DNA from: Gemmatimonadota bacterium
Lineage (GTDB): Bacteria; ARS69
Assembly (NCBI GenBank): GCA_030747075.1
Contig: JASLLL010000002.1
Coordinates: 1-64,000 of the forward strand
Length of the DNA: 64,000 nt
Reading direction: 5' to 3'
Positions 13,456 to 23,187 of the stretch are shown here, piece by piece. The notes beneath the pieces are model-generated. The model worked only from the letters and a program-made list of their open reading frames with translations, did no database searches and was not told where the DNA came from. Each line of letters opens with the position of its first letter. The stretch's first letter is position 1. Made by a program: the position numbers and the translations under genes.

Positions 13456-13611
13456 ATGAAACGAATCTCCATTCTCCGAGAGTTCTGGGAGTTCCTCCGC
13501 GTCAGGAAGAAGCTCTGGCTGGCACCCATCGTTGGTTTGCTCCTTCTTCTGGGGGGGCTGATCCTGTTCACATCGAGTTCCGTCGCACCGTTCATTTACA
13601 CGCTTTTCTGA
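13456..13611 (+). CDS. DUF5989 (SxtK-like) 51-residue membrane protein
   Basis: A short gene encodes 51 residues: a basic amphipathic N-terminus (MKRISILREFWEFLRVRKK) followed by one strongly hydrophobic helix (about residues 21-38) and a short SSSVAPFIYTLF tail. The pattern matches the small DUF5989 proteins that accompany carbamoyltransferase and SxtJ. The start ATG at 13456 has a weak ACAGG before it. Position, composition and conserved ending support a real gene despite its size. Function is unknown; it is probably a small subunit of a membrane complex with the previous two products. Confidence 0.8.
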   Translation: MKRISILREFWEFLRVRKKLWLAPIVGLLLLLGGLILFTSSSVAPFIYTLF

Positions 13612-13647
13612 GCGGGCGTGCGTCCCGCATCCCCTGCCGGAGGTTCC

Positions 13648-15888
13648 ATGACGAGAGCGTCTCTCTTCGCCGCGGCAATCCTCGCGTTCCTGCCGACCCC
13701 GGCCACACCGGCCCCGCCTCCCGTGCGGGAGGTCAGCGTCTCCGCCCGACTCATCTCGAATGCGGCGGCCATCGCTCCCGGAACACCGTTTCTGGTGGGC
13801 ATCGAACTGACGATGGGCCCCGGGTGGCACACATACTGGAAGAACGGCGGCGATGCCGGGTACGCCACCTCGGTGGAGTGGACGCTCCCTGAGGGATTCA
13901 CGGTCAGCGAACTCCGCTGGCCCGTTCCCCACCGCTATGAGGACGAAGGAGAGATCGTCTCCTTCGGATATGAGAAGAAAGCCCTTCTTCTGGCCGAGGT
14001 CACCCCGCCGGAGGAACTGTCGAGCGAGTCGGGAGAGATCGTCCTTCGCGCAGACACGGACTGGCTCCAGTGTCGGGACCTCTGCACACCCGGAAGCGCG
14101 CTGCTTGTGCTGCGGCTTCCGGTGGAAGAGACGGCCCGCCCCGCAACAGGACGCATTGCGGATGCGTTCCGCGAAGGAATCGCACGGGTTCCGCTCTCCG
14201 AGGCCTCCCTCCCGGGACTCACCGTGCGCCCCTTCCAGAGCGTCGACGCCGTCGTCCCCGGCGACAGCGTGCGCGTCGCGGCAGTCCTCAGCGGCCTCGT
14301 GTCCGTGGCTTCCGACGAGGTCGAATTCTTCCCCGGCCCGAGCGATGAACTCTGGTTCCGAGACGCGTTGATCCGCTGGGACGGTGAGAATCTGGGCGTG
14401 GTCATCCCCGTGGAAGTGGACCTGTCCGCGGAATCGGGAAGCACTCTCATCCTGACGGGCACCCTCCGCATTCCCACGGACGCGGAGCCGCTCCTCCTCG
14501 ACATCGCGCTTCCGGTGCGGATTGCCGCTTCGGCGCACACTCCCTCCCCCACTCCCGCGGCCGTCTTCTCGGGAGGCGGGAACCTGCTCGGAGAAACGCG
14601 GGCCGCATCCGGACAGAGCCTCCTTCGCATCCTCCTGTTGGCGTTTCTCGGGGGCATCATCCTCAATGTCATGCCGTGTGTGCTGCCCGTCGTGTCGCTG
14701 AAGATCCTGAGCTTCGTCTCGCACGCGGGAGAAGACCCGCGCAAGGTCTTCCGACTGGGACTCATGTTCGCCGCGGGGATTCTGGTTTCGTTCTTTGTGT
14801 TCGCGATGGCGGTCGTCGCCATGCAGGCGGCGGGCGAGCAGGTCGGATGGGGATTCCAGTTCCAGAACCCGGTCTTCGTCGCGGTGATGACCGCTGTCAT
14901 CTTCCTCTTCGCGCTGAGCCTGTTCGGAGTATTCGAGATCGTCCTGCCCGTATCGTTTGGTGGAGGCCGGGAACGGGGCGCCTATGCGGACGCGTTCTTC
15001 AACGGCGTTCTCGCGACGATCCTCGCGACGCCATGCACCGCCCCCATGCTGGGAACCGCACTCGCGTTCGCCTTCTCCCAGCCGCCGGGCGTGATCCTTC
15101 TGGTCTTTCTCGTCATCGGGGCGGGCCTCGCGTTTCCCTATGTGCTCCTCAGCAGCCACCCCGCCTGGCTCCGATTCCTTCCCCGGCCGGGCACCTGGAT
15201 GGAGACCTTCAAGCAGTTCATGGGGTTCATCCTGCTGGCGACCATGGTCTGGCTGCTCTCGGTCTACGGTGCGCTGACCGGTCCGTCGGGCATGACATGG
15301 TTCCTCGCGTTCCTGGTGTTGCTGGGGTTCATCGCGTGGCTGCACGGCCGCTTTCTCGGGCTGGCGTCCTCCACGCAAAGACGACTGATCGTCTGGGGGG
15401 TGTCTGCCATGCTGCTCGCATGGGGATACTCCGGGCTCCTCTCCGGCACGATGGAGCCGGAAGACGGCGCGCATACCGGTGGCGTGGAGGTGACCAAGGG
15501 GGGCATCGCGTGGGAACCGTTCTCCCATGAAGCACTGGACCGCGCCATGGCGGACGGTCGCACCGTGCTGATTGACTTCACGGCGGACTGGTGCCTCACC
15601 TGCAAGGTGAACGAGAAGACCGTGCTCGCGGACGCTGATGTGGAGGCGAAGCTGCACGAGTACAACATCGTCACGCTGAAGGGAGACTGGACGCGCAAGG
15701 ATCCCGTCATCTCGGAAGTACTCCGCCGGCACAATCGCAGCGGCGTCCCCTTCTATGCCGTGTATCCCGCCGGACGACCGGAGGATGTGATCGTACTCCC
15801 GGAGGTCATCACGCGCGGAATCGTCCTCGACTCGCTGGAAAAGGCCGGGCCGAGCCGGTCCGGGAGAAGCGCGGAGGACGCTTCTTGA
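13648..15888 (+). CDS. dsbD: DsbD-like thiol:disulfide interchange protein
   Basis: This inner-membrane protein moves electrons from cytoplasmic thioredoxin to periplasmic thiol proteins. The 746-residue product has a signal peptide and then an N-terminal periplasmic domain with a Cys pair (WLQCRDLCTPG, near residues 148-153). A multi-span domain follows, with its two redox cysteines in MPCVLPV and TPCTAPML. The protein ends in a thioredoxin domain with DFTADWCLTCKVNE. The ATG at 13648 follows CGGAGG at 13638-13643. An open frame upstream adds only a few unlikely residues. It could feed the exported TlpA-like and Omp28-like thiol proteins encoded at 37-42 kb; that link is my inference. It overlaps the next gene by TTGA. 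Confidence 0.92.
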   Translation: MTRASLFAAAILAFLPTPATPAPPPVREVSVSARLISNAAAIAPGTPFLVGIELTMGPGWHTYWKNGGDAGYATSVEWTLPEGFTVSELRWPVPHRYEDEGEIVSFGYEKKALLLAEVTPPEELSSESGEIVLRADTDWLQCRDLCTPGSALLVLRLPVEETARPATGRIADAFREGIARVPLSEASLPGLTVRPFQSVDAVVPGDSVRVAAVLSGLVSVASDEVEFFPGPSDELWFRDALIRWDGENLGVVIPVEVDLSAESGSTLILTGTLRIPTDAEPLLLDIALPVRIAASAHTPSPTPAAVFSGGGNLLGETRAASGQSLLRILLLAFLGGIILNVMPCVLPVVSLKILSFVSHAGEDPRKVFRLGLMFAAGILVSFFVFAMAVVAMQAAGEQVGWGFQFQNPVFVAVMTAVIFLFALSLFGVFEIVLPVSFGGGRERGAYADAFFNGVLATILATPCTAPMLGTALAFAFSQPPGVILLVFLVIGAGLAFPYVLLSSHPAWLRFLPRPGTWMETFKQFMGFILLATMVWLLSVYGALTGPSGMTWFLAFLVLLGFIAWLHGRFLGLASSTQRRLIVWGVSAMLLAWGYSGLLSGTMEPEDGAHTGGVEVTKGGIAWEPFSHEALDRAMADGRTVLIDFTADWCLTCKVNEKTVLADADVEAKLHEYNIVTLKGDWTRKDPVISEVLRRHNRSGVPFYAVYPAGRPEDVIVLPEVITRGIVLDSLEKAGPSRSGRSAEDAS

Positions 15889-17288
15889 GGGGAATGGCCG
15901 TGCTCGCACTTTCCCTTGCGCTCACGCCCGGGGATGCATCGGCCGGCGCGACTCCCTCCGACGATTACCGGGACGAAGCGGAGCGAATCACGGCCGCCGC
16001 GCTCGCGTCCGACGGCGCGTGGCGGAAGCTCACACATCTGTGCGACCGGATCGGCCATCGAATCGTGGGGTCTCCCGCGCTCGACCGCGCCATCGACTGG
16101 GCGCTGGAAGCCATGGCACTCGACGGTCTGGAAAATGTCCGACGCCAGCGAGTCACCGTGGGGCACTGGGAGCGCGGCGAAGAACGCGCCGTCCTCCTGC
16201 AGCCGAGGCGCATGGAACTGGCCATGCTCGGGCTGGGGCGAAGCGTCGGAACGCCGCCCGGAGGGGTCACGGCGGAGGTGGTCGTCGTGCCGGACTTCGA
16301 CACCTTCCACGCCCTCCCCGATGACGCCGTGGAAGGCCGCATCGTGCTGTGGAATGCGCCCTTCACGACCTACTCCGCCACGGTCGCCTATCGATGGAGC
16401 GGTGCGGAAGAAGCCGCGAAGCGCGGCGCGGTGGCGTCGCTCGTGCGCACGGTCGGCCGCCGAAGCCTGCAAAACCCGCACACCGGCGTGCAGGCACCGT
16501 GGGAGGACGGCGCGCGTGCCATCCCCGCCGCTGCGCTTTCGGTTGAGGATGCCGCCATGCTCGCCCGCCTTGCGGAATCGGGCGAACGCGTCGTGGTCCG
16601 TCTGGAGATGGGAGCGCGCCACTTCTCCGATGTGGAGTCGGCCAATGTGCTGGCCGAGATCACCGGCCGGGAACTCCCGGAGGAGATCGTCGTCATCGGC
16701 GGGCACCTGGATTCGTGGGATGTCGGGCAGGGGGCGCACGATGACGGGGGCGGATGCGTCATCTCGATGGAGGCGGTTCGGATCCTGCACGAGCTGGGGC
16801 TGCGTCCCCGGCGCACGGTGCGAGTGGTCCTCTGGACGGAAGAGGAAAGCGGCGGCGCGGGCGGGCGCGCCTATCGCAAGAACCCGGGCACGGCGGCGGA
16901 GCGCCATGTGGCCGCCATCGAGTCGGACGGGGGCGTGGAAGCGCCGTCGGGCTTCGGGGTGACCGTCTGGAAGCCGGGGGGGCGCGATGTGGACACAGAG
17001 CGTCAGGACCGCGCCTTGCGGGTTCTGAAGGAGCTGGCTCCCCTGTTCGCGGAGTCGGGCGCGCGCGACATGGCGCCCGGAGGAGGAGGAGCCGACATCT
17101 CCCCGCTCATGGAAGACGGGGTCCCGGGACTCGCGCTCCAGACGCCGATGGACCTCTACTGGGACATCCACCACAGCAGCGCTGACACCGTGGACAAGGT
17201 GGATCCCGACGCGCTGCGAAGGAACACCGCCGCCATGGCGGTCATGGCCTATGTTCTGGCGGAGATGCCGGGCGAACTGGGCGACTGA
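15885..17288 (+). CDS. Secreted M28-family metallopeptidase with PA-like domain
   Basis: This is a 467-residue exported zinc peptidase. It begins with a short signal peptide ending near ASAGA. A PA-like insert follows (about residues 110-240), then the M28 catalytic domain. Ligands are visible as GGHLDSWD, AHDDGGG, the Glu pair in WTEEESGG, the acidic IESDGG and the late His in DIHHSSADT. The start is TTG at 15885, overlapping the dsbD stop (TTGA), with GGAGG at 15873-15877. The ATG at 15894 is possible but its GAGGGG is too close. Family members are carboxypeptidase Q- or aminopeptidase-like. The exact specificity is not readable. Confidence 0.88.
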   Translation: MRGMAVLALSLALTPGDASAGATPSDDYRDEAERITAAALASDGAWRKLTHLCDRIGHRIVGSPALDRAIDWALEAMALDGLENVRRQRVTVGHWERGEERAVLLQPRRMELAMLGLGRSVGTPPGGVTAEVVVVPDFDTFHALPDDAVEGRIVLWNAPFTTYSATVAYRWSGAEEAAKRGAVASLVRTVGRRSLQNPHTGVQAPWEDGARAIPAAALSVEDAAMLARLAESGERVVVRLEMGARHFSDVESANVLAEITGRELPEEIVVIGGHLDSWDVGQGAHDDGGGCVISMEAVRILHELGLRPRRTVRVVLWTEEESGGAGGRAYRKNPGTAAERHVAAIESDGGVEAPSGFGVTVWKPGGRDVDTERQDRALRVLKELAPLFAESGARDMAPGGGGADISPLMEDGVPGLALQTPMDLYWDIHHSSADTVDKVDPDALRRNTAAMAVMAYVLAEMPGELGD

Positions 17289-17300
17289 CGCGGACTGACG

Positions 17301-18362
17301 CTACCTCGGAACGAGATCCGTCCGGTCGGACAACCCCGACACGAACTTCGCCAACAGCGACGCCGTTCGAGAGAGATCGTCCAGATGGATCACTTCCGCG
17401 GGCGTGTGCATGTACCGACACGCCACCGAGACCGTGTTCACCGGCACGCCGGTCCCGCGCCACGACATGGCATCGGCATCCGTACCGGTGGCGCCTTCGT
17501 CGACTTCGATCTGGAACGGGATCTTCGCGGCCCGCGCAGTCTTCTCCAGGAGCCCCGTCACGACGCGACTCGAACGCACTCCCCGGCAGAGCACCGGACC
17601 CTTCCCGCAGGCGGTGTCCGCGTGCGACGCGCTCGGGATCCCCGGGGTCGTGGTGTCGTGGGTCACATCCACGGCAATCCCCAGCGACGGTCGATACCGC
17701 TCCGCAACCAGCCCCGCACCCCAGACGCCGGTCTCCTCCTGCACGGTGGATACGGCGTAGACCGTGGCCCGGTGCCGACGGCGCGACAACAGGCGCACCA
17801 TTTCCGCGACAACAAAACACCCCATCCGATTGTCGAACGCGCGGTGTGAAGCAAAGCCCCCGGCCAGATCCTGAAAGTCCTCACCGAAAATCACCGGATC
17901 CCCGACCGAGACAAGCCGCCCCGCCGCCTTCCCGTCCCTCGCGCCGATGTCGATGCACAGATCTTCCGGCTTCACCGCTTTTCGACGATCCTCCGGCTTG
18001 ATCAGGTGGATGGCCGGGCGGCCGATGACTCCGGGGATCTCCTTCCCGCCCACGAGAACCCGAACGCGCGTCCCGGGAAGCACCGCCGTGTCGAGGCCGC
18101 CGATTCTCCCGAACCGGAGCATTCCCGAAGGGTCGATTCGCCGAATGATCAGCCCCACCTCGTCCGCGTGTCCTGCCACCATGACGGAGATCTCGTCGGT
18201 ACCATCCAGCACCGCCGTGTGGTTTCCGTAAACATCCACTTCCACGCGACCGGCGTGCGGCTCCACCGCTTCCCGCCAGATGCGTTGCGCGGGCATCTCG
18301 AACCCGGTCGGGGCGGGAACATCCAGAAGGCGGACGAGGAACTCCCTGGATTCGCGGCGCAT
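17301..18362 (-). CDS. M42-family glutamyl aminopeptidase / cellulase-M-like peptidase
   Basis: This is a 353-residue cytoplasmic dinuclear metallopeptidase. The opening FLVRLLDVPAPTGFE is classic for M42. Metal residues appear in GHADEVGL, AFDNRMGC, the Glu pair of VQEETGVWGA, AVDVTHDTT and the C-terminal MHTPAEVI. It is closer to the family core than the other M42 protein of this window. The ATG at 18360-18362 follows AAGGAG. The open frame upstream lacks family similarity. It is convergent with the M28 gene, leaving only 12 bases between their stops, and divergent from the rhomboid gene. Confidence 0.92.
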   Translation of the reverse strand: MRRESREFLVRLLDVPAPTGFEMPAQRIWREAVEPHAGRVEVDVYGNHTAVLDGTDEISVMVAGHADEVGLIIRRIDPSGMLRFGRIGGLDTAVLPGTRVRVLVGGKEIPGVIGRPAIHLIKPEDRRKAVKPEDLCIDIGARDGKAAGRLVSVGDPVIFGEDFQDLAGGFASHRAFDNRMGCFVVAEMVRLLSRRRHRATVYAVSTVQEETGVWGAGLVAERYRPSLGIAVDVTHDTTTPGIPSASHADTACGKGPVLCRGVRSSRVVTGLLEKTARAAKIPFQIEVDEGATGTDADAMSWRGTGVPVNTVSVACRYMHTPAEVIHLDDLSRTASLLAKFVSGLSDRTDLVPR

Positions 18363-18544
18363 GAGGCTCCTTCGGTGAGGGCGGGTTGAGGGAAGGCGAA
18401 CCGGGCCGGAGTGAACCCGCGGGAGCATAGACCCGCCCGCCGATCCGGGCAAGGCGCGTGGAGGGTGGAGTCAAAGCCGGGTCGCTGGTACTCTGTCCGG
18501 TCCATTCGTCCGAAATTGTCCCTTCTGATCCCGGGAGACTCGGA

Positions 18545-19387
18545 GTGCGACGGAATCAGGGTTCCATGCTCTGCCCCCGGTGCGGAAAGCTGGTCTCGGT
18601 CTCCGCGGACCGGTGCCCCTACTGCAGCGCCACCCGACCGGGCCTGTGGGGCTTCGGACCGGTTCTCCAGCGCGTCTTCGGTGGGTTTCTGAACCCGGTG
18701 ACAGCCATCCCGCAAGTCTGTATTGCGTGGTTTGTGATCGCGCTCCTGCTCGACCCGCGCTCGGCGCTCAGTTCATCATTCGGGCTCCTGCATATCCTCT
18801 CCCCCGCGCCCCGCGCCCTCGGGCTCCTGGGAGCCACATCCCCCGCATCGCTCCATCACGGCCAGTGGTGGACGCTTCTCACCGCCATCTACCTCCACGG
18901 CGGGCTGCTCCACATCCTGTTCAATGTGATGTGGATACGCAACCTCGCGCCGGAGGTGGGGCGAGCCTTCGGTCCCGCACGGTTCTTCATCATCTGGACC
19001 GTCGCCGGGGCGCTCGGGTTTCTCCTGTCGAACCTGTCTCCGGGCAGCCCGGGGTCGCTCGGCGCGTCCGGGTCCATCTTCGGGCTCATGGCCGCGCTGA
19101 TTGTCTACGGCCGCGCCATCGGAGCCACGCTGCTCACGCGCCAACTCTGGAAGTGGGCGCTGATCCTGGGAGTCATGGGGCTCCTGTTCCCCGGGATCGA
19201 CAACCTCGCCCACCTCGGTGGCTTCGCAGGCGGGTGGGTTTCCGCCACGCTCTTCCGGTCCCGCCTCGGCCGACCCGAGGGGCGCGGCACTCAGTTCACT
19301 GCGCTGGCGATGGTCGCCGTGACCGCGCTCGCGCTCCTGTTTCATCTGACTCTGGCGCTCGGCGCCATCACGCGGATTATCCGCTGA
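18545..19387 (+). CDS. Rhomboid-family intramembrane serine protease with N-terminal zinc ribbon
   Basis: The protein of about 280 residues starts with a zinc-ribbon (CPRCGK near residue 9 and CPYCSA near residue 22). Six predicted membrane helices follow. The catalytic Ser lies in GASGSIFGL (about residue 174) and the catalytic His in LAHLGGFAGGW (about residue 222). HGGLLHILFNVMW is the usual rhomboid helix 2 motif. The GTG at 18545 has GGGAG seven bases before it. The ATG at 18566 would start just before the first Cys pair and is the alternative. It ends 13 bases before the M32 carboxypeptidase gene, which is probably co-transcribed. Substrates are unknown. Confidence 0.9.
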   Translation: MRRNQGSMLCPRCGKLVSVSADRCPYCSATRPGLWGFGPVLQRVFGGFLNPVTAIPQVCIAWFVIALLLDPRSALSSSFGLLHILSPAPRALGLLGATSPASLHHGQWWTLLTAIYLHGGLLHILFNVMWIRNLAPEVGRAFGPARFFIIWTVAGALGFLLSNLSPGSPGSLGASGSIFGLMAALIVYGRAIGATLLTRQLWKWALILGVMGLLFPGIDNLAHLGGFAGGWVSATLFRSRLGRPEGRGTQFTALAMVAVTALALLFHLTLALGAITRIIR

Positions 19388-19400
19388 GAGGAGAACTCAA

Positions 19401-20903
19401 ATGACAAAGCAGACCCCCATGGAAGCACTCCTTGATCGTTGGGGGGAGTACGAGGACATCCAGCACGCATCCATGGTGCTGGAGTGGGATCAGGAGACGC
19501 ACCTCCCGACCGGAGCCGGCGAGGCTCGCTCGCAGCACCTGGCCACCCTCGCCGGACTCTCCCACGAGAAGCTGACGGCCCCCGCGTTCCGAAAGGCCCT
19601 GACGGCAGCCGAACGCGACGGTTCGCTCAAAGGCCGCGAACAGGCGATGGTCCGCGAAGCGAAAAGGACCCACGACCGCGCGCGTCGCGTACCCCGGGAG
19701 CTCGTGATGGAGCTCGCGCTGGCGGAGAGCCGCGGCCTGGCCGCATGGAAGACCGCCCGCGAGGAGGGCCAGTGGTCGGACTTCGCGGAGAATCTGTCGA
19801 CTCTGGTGCGGCTGAAGCGGCGCCTTGCCGAGGCGGTCGGGTACCAGGACACGCCCTACGACGCGCTTCTCGAGGACTTTGAACCCGGTGCCACGGTGAA
19901 GCAGCTGGATCCGCTTCTCGGGGAGTTGAAGGAGGCCACCGTGGATCTTCTCGGGCGCATTCGCCGGTCGAAGAGACGCCCGGACCGGAAGCTCCTCCGC
20001 CGGAAGTTCCCGAAGGAGGGACAGCTGCGCCTGGGGCGCATGGTCGCCGAGACGATGGGTTTTGACTTCACCGAAGGGCGGCTGGACCTCTCGACGCATC
20101 CGTTCTGCACTTCGTTCCACATGTCGGATGTTCGCCTGACGACGCGTGTGGACGAACGCGACCTCAAGCCCTCTCTTTTCGGTGTGATCCACGAAGCGGG
20201 ACACGGCCTCTACGAGCAGGGAATCGGTCGTGAACTCGCCCGGACGCCGCTCGGCGACTCCATCTCGCTCGGCATCCATGAGTCGCAGTCGCGACTGTGG
20301 GAGAATCTCGTCGGCCGGAGCCGCCCGTTCTGGAAGCACTGCCTCCCCCGCGCGAGGCGCGTGTTCCCGGAGGCGCTTCGGGGCGTTCGTCTGGATGACT
20401 TCGTGTTTGCCATCAACGATGTTCGCCCGTCGATGATCCGCGTGGAAGCGGACGAAGTGACCTACAACCTGCACATCATTCTGCGCTACGAACTGGAGAA
20501 GGAACTGTTCTCCGGGGAGCTCCAGCCCGAAAACCTCCCCGAGGCGTGGAACCGGAAGATGAAAGAACTCCTGGGAATCGTTCCGCGCAACGCATCGGAA
20601 GGAGTCCTGCAGGACATTCACTGGGCGATGGGGCTCATGGGGTACTTCCCCACCTATTCGCTGGGGAATCTCTACGCGTGCCAGCTTTACAACAAGGCGC
20701 GCAAGAGCATTCGCGGGCTGGACCGGCGCGTGGAGAACGGCAAGCTCCTGCCGCTCCGCGATTGGCTGCGAACGAGTATCCACGCCCCTGGCAAGACCTA
20801 CAGCGCGGCGGAACTGATCCAGCGCGCCACGGGCAGCCCGCTCTCCACAAAACCGTTCGTGGATTACGCGAACGCGAAGTTCGGGGACCTGTACGGGCTG
20901 TAG
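19401..20903 (+). CDS. M32-family metallocarboxypeptidase (Taq type)
   Basis: The 500-residue protein matches thermostable carboxypeptidase 1 (Taq-type) in length and motifs. These are EWDQETHLP near residue 30, HMSDVRLTTR, the zinc motif HEAGH at about residues 264-268, the HESQSR segment with the third ligand, and IRVEADEVTYNLHI. It removes C-terminal residues from peptides in the cytoplasm. It starts with ATG at 19401, after GAGAGGAG and only 13 bases from the rhomboid stop, so the two are probably one operon. Identification is secure. Its physiological peptide substrates are not known. Confidence 0.95.
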   Translation: MTKQTPMEALLDRWGEYEDIQHASMVLEWDQETHLPTGAGEARSQHLATLAGLSHEKLTAPAFRKALTAAERDGSLKGREQAMVREAKRTHDRARRVPRELVMELALAESRGLAAWKTAREEGQWSDFAENLSTLVRLKRRLAEAVGYQDTPYDALLEDFEPGATVKQLDPLLGELKEATVDLLGRIRRSKRRPDRKLLRRKFPKEGQLRLGRMVAETMGFDFTEGRLDLSTHPFCTSFHMSDVRLTTRVDERDLKPSLFGVIHEAGHGLYEQGIGRELARTPLGDSISLGIHESQSRLWENLVGRSRPFWKHCLPRARRVFPEALRGVRLDDFVFAINDVRPSMIRVEADEVTYNLHIILRYELEKELFSGELQPENLPEAWNRKMKELLGIVPRNASEGVLQDIHWAMGLMGYFPTYSLGNLYACQLYNKARKSIRGLDRRVENGKLLPLRDWLRTSIHAPGKTYSAAELIQRATGSPLSTKPFVDYANAKFGDLYGL

Positions 20904-21028
20904 CGCTGTCGCACGGGCGTGGTGGATTTCTGCCGCGCCCCGTTCGCTGGCACATCGGTTGCATAGCCTCCCCCGAGGGAACGCGCGCCGCGCCGCTTCG
21001 CACGGCCGCACCCCGGGGGAGCTTTGCG

Positions 21029-22006
21029 ATGACCGATCAATCCTTGTGGAAGTGCGCGGTGATCGGGGGAATCCTCATCCTTGCGCACTCGCCTCCCGCG
21101 GCGCACGGCGAACAGGCTGCTGATCATGCCGTGAACAGCGGCGTTCAGGAAGTGGTCGCGACGCCCGAGAGAAGCGCGGGGTTCGGCGAGGCGTACTTCA
21201 TTCTCCAGCGGGCGGAGTTCCGGTCCCCGGCATGGCCGGAGAGCCACGAACAGTACTCGGTCTTCGTGTGCAATCCGTCCTTCACGGCACAGGATCTCTC
21301 CCGGCTTCGGCGAACGCGCCCGGAGGCGGTATTCCTGGCCTACACGAACGCCCAGGATGTCCCCATCGGGATGTACGAAAGTTCGTACTATCGCGCCCTC
21401 ACGGCGGTGTTCGACAGTTCCTTCTGTGTCCGCGACGCGTCCAGCGGGGAAGTCATTCGCCTGTACGACCCCGACCCTGTGGTTCACCCGGAGCGGGGCC
21501 AGCCGGGCTTCGTGATGCATCGGCACTCGGCGGAACTTCTCGCGTCGTTCCTCGCCGGGGTCACCATGCGCGCGGGCTGGGACGGGCTTTATGTCGACCA
21601 GTGCACGCGGGTGTTTCCCGAACACCGGCGGCAGATGCTGGCCCGGCGCGCGGGCGGCTTCGACTTCGATGCGGACGGTCGCGCCGACACGCTGGAGGAG
21701 GTGGACGCTTCCTACGAAAGGTGGCGACCGCACTTCACGCAGCGGCTCCGCGAGGAGCTGGGCGATGACGCGCTGATCATCGGCAACAGCGGGGGGGCAC
21801 TGCGCGACCCCGCGCTGAACGGGATCAGTCTGGAAGACCCGGGAGTGCGGTTCGATCCGCGTTCGGCAGAGCGCTACCTTGCCGGACAGCACGAAGTGGC
21901 GGCGCGGCCGAGGCTTTCGATCGTGTGGGTCAAGTCCCCGGGCAGCGGCCCGCCCTCGCGCGAACTCGCCGCCGCGCTCGATGGCGTGAGCGTGGGGCGG
22001 CTCTAG
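21029..22006 (+). CDS. Exported putative glycoside hydrolase (GHL15-like TIM barrel)
   Basis: The 325-residue protein has a signal peptide (hydrophobic about residues 9-22, cleavage near AHGEQ) and a fold reminiscent of putative glycosyl-hydrolase-like family 15. Landmarks are AEFRSPAWPE, FVCNPSFTA, AYTNAQDVP, the acidic GWDGLYVDQC and LIIGNSGG. The Asp in YVDQC is a likely active-site or sugar-binding residue by analogy. The start ATG at 21029 is preceded by GGGGGAG. Its stop and that of the opposing acyl-CoA dehydrogenase gene overlap in the palindrome CTAG. The real polysaccharide target is unknown and the enzymatic role is tentative. Confidence 0.6.
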   Translation: MTDQSLWKCAVIGGILILAHSPPAAHGEQAADHAVNSGVQEVVATPERSAGFGEAYFILQRAEFRSPAWPESHEQYSVFVCNPSFTAQDLSRLRRTRPEAVFLAYTNAQDVPIGMYESSYYRALTAVFDSSFCVRDASSGEVIRLYDPDPVVHPERGQPGFVMHRHSAELLASFLAGVTMRAGWDGLYVDQCTRVFPEHRRQMLARRAGGFDFDADGRADTLEEVDASYERWRPHFTQRLREELGDDALIIGNSGGALRDPALNGISLEDPGVRFDPRSAERYLAGQHEVAARPRLSIVWVKSPGSGPPSRELAAALDGVSVGRL

Positions 22007-23187
22007 AACCCGCTCTCCCCCGTCAGCGCACGCCCCAGAATCAGCGTATGAACTTCGTGCGTGCCCTCGTAGGTGTACACGGATTCCAGATTCAGCATAT
22101 GCCGGATGACGGGGTACTCCAGGCTGATCCCGTTCGCGCCCAGCACCGCGCGGGCCGATCGGGCGACTTCCAGCGCCATCTCCACATTGTTCCGCTTGCA
22201 AAGACTCACCTGCCACGGGGTCAGGAGCCCCTTCTCCTTCATCCGGGAGAAGTGCGCCACCATGAGCAGCCCCCGCGAGATCCCCTGCGCCATCTCCACC
22301 AGGCGGTGTTGCATGAGTTGCTTCGCGGCGATGGGAACACCGAACGCAATCCGCTCCGCCGCATAGGAAGTGGCAGCCTCGTAGCACGCACGCGCCGCGC
22401 CCACCACGCCAAAGGCAATCCCGAATCGCGCCTGGTTCAGGCAGGACAGCGGTGCGCCCAGCCCCTTCGCGCCGGGCAGCATGTTCGTGGCCGGAATGCG
22501 GCAGTCCGCCAGCACGATCTCCCCGGTGTCGGACGCACGCAGCGACATCTTCCGGCCCATCGTCGGCGTCTCGAATCCGGGCGTGCCGCGCTCCACCAGA
22601 AACGCCCGGATCGACGCGGCATTCCCGACTTCCGTCGTGGCCCAGACGACGGCGAGATCCGCCGACGGCGCGCTGGTGATCCACATCTTCGCACCGTTGA
22701 GCACCCACGAGTCTCCATCGCGAACAGCGTGCGTCCGCATGGCACCCGGATCCGACCCGGCGTCCGGTTCCGTCAGCCCGAAGCAGCCGACCACATCTCC
22801 CCGCGCCATCAGAGGGAGCCAGCGGTCCTTCTGCTCCTCTGATCCGTATCGGTGAATGGGGTACATGCACAAAGATCCCTGCACGGACACGAAGCTCCGA
22901 AGCCCGGAATCCGCGGCCTCCAGTTCCATGAGCGCAAGCCCGTAGGCCATGTCGCCCATGCCGGCACAGTCGTATCCGTCGATGGTCATGCCGAGAATGC
23001 CGAGTCCGGCGATTTCCGGGATGAGATCCCGCGGGAAGACCCCCTCTTCGAACCACTCCTCCGCGCCGGGCAGGTACCGATCGCGGACGAACCGGCGAAC
23101 GGTCTTCTGGACGAGCTTTTCCTCGTCGGTCAGGGTCTCGTCGAGAGCGATCAGATCGTCGAGACTCACAGGGGTCGAATCCGCCAT
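22003..23187 (-). CDS. gcdH: Glutaryl-CoA dehydrogenase-like acyl-CoA dehydrogenase
   Basis: This FAD enzyme oxidises an acyl-CoA. The 394-residue protein has the features that set glutaryl-CoA dehydrogenase apart within the family: SVQGSLCMYPIHRYGS, GCFGLTEPDAGSDP, GANGISLEYPVIRH, and YEGTHEVHTLILGRALTG containing the catalytic Glu. It would convert glutaryl-CoA to crotonyl-CoA in lysine or aromatic breakdown, passing electrons to an ETF. No other genes of that pathway lie nearby, so related substrates remain possible. It is monocistronic on the minus strand, divergent from the arginine deiminase gene. Confidence 0.85.
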   Translation of the reverse strand: MADSTPVSLDDLIALDETLTDEEKLVQKTVRRFVRDRYLPGAEEWFEEGVFPRDLIPEIAGLGILGMTIDGYDCAGMGDMAYGLALMELEAADSGLRSFVSVQGSLCMYPIHRYGSEEQKDRWLPLMARGDVVGCFGLTEPDAGSDPGAMRTHAVRDGDSWVLNGAKMWITSAPSADLAVVWATTEVGNAASIRAFLVERGTPGFETPTMGRKMSLRASDTGEIVLADCRIPATNMLPGAKGLGAPLSCLNQARFGIAFGVVGAARACYEAATSYAAERIAFGVPIAAKQLMQHRLVEMAQGISRGLLMVAHFSRMKEKGLLTPWQVSLCKRNNVEMALEVARSARAVLGANGISLEYPVIRHMLNLESVYTYEGTHEVHTLILGRALTGESGF

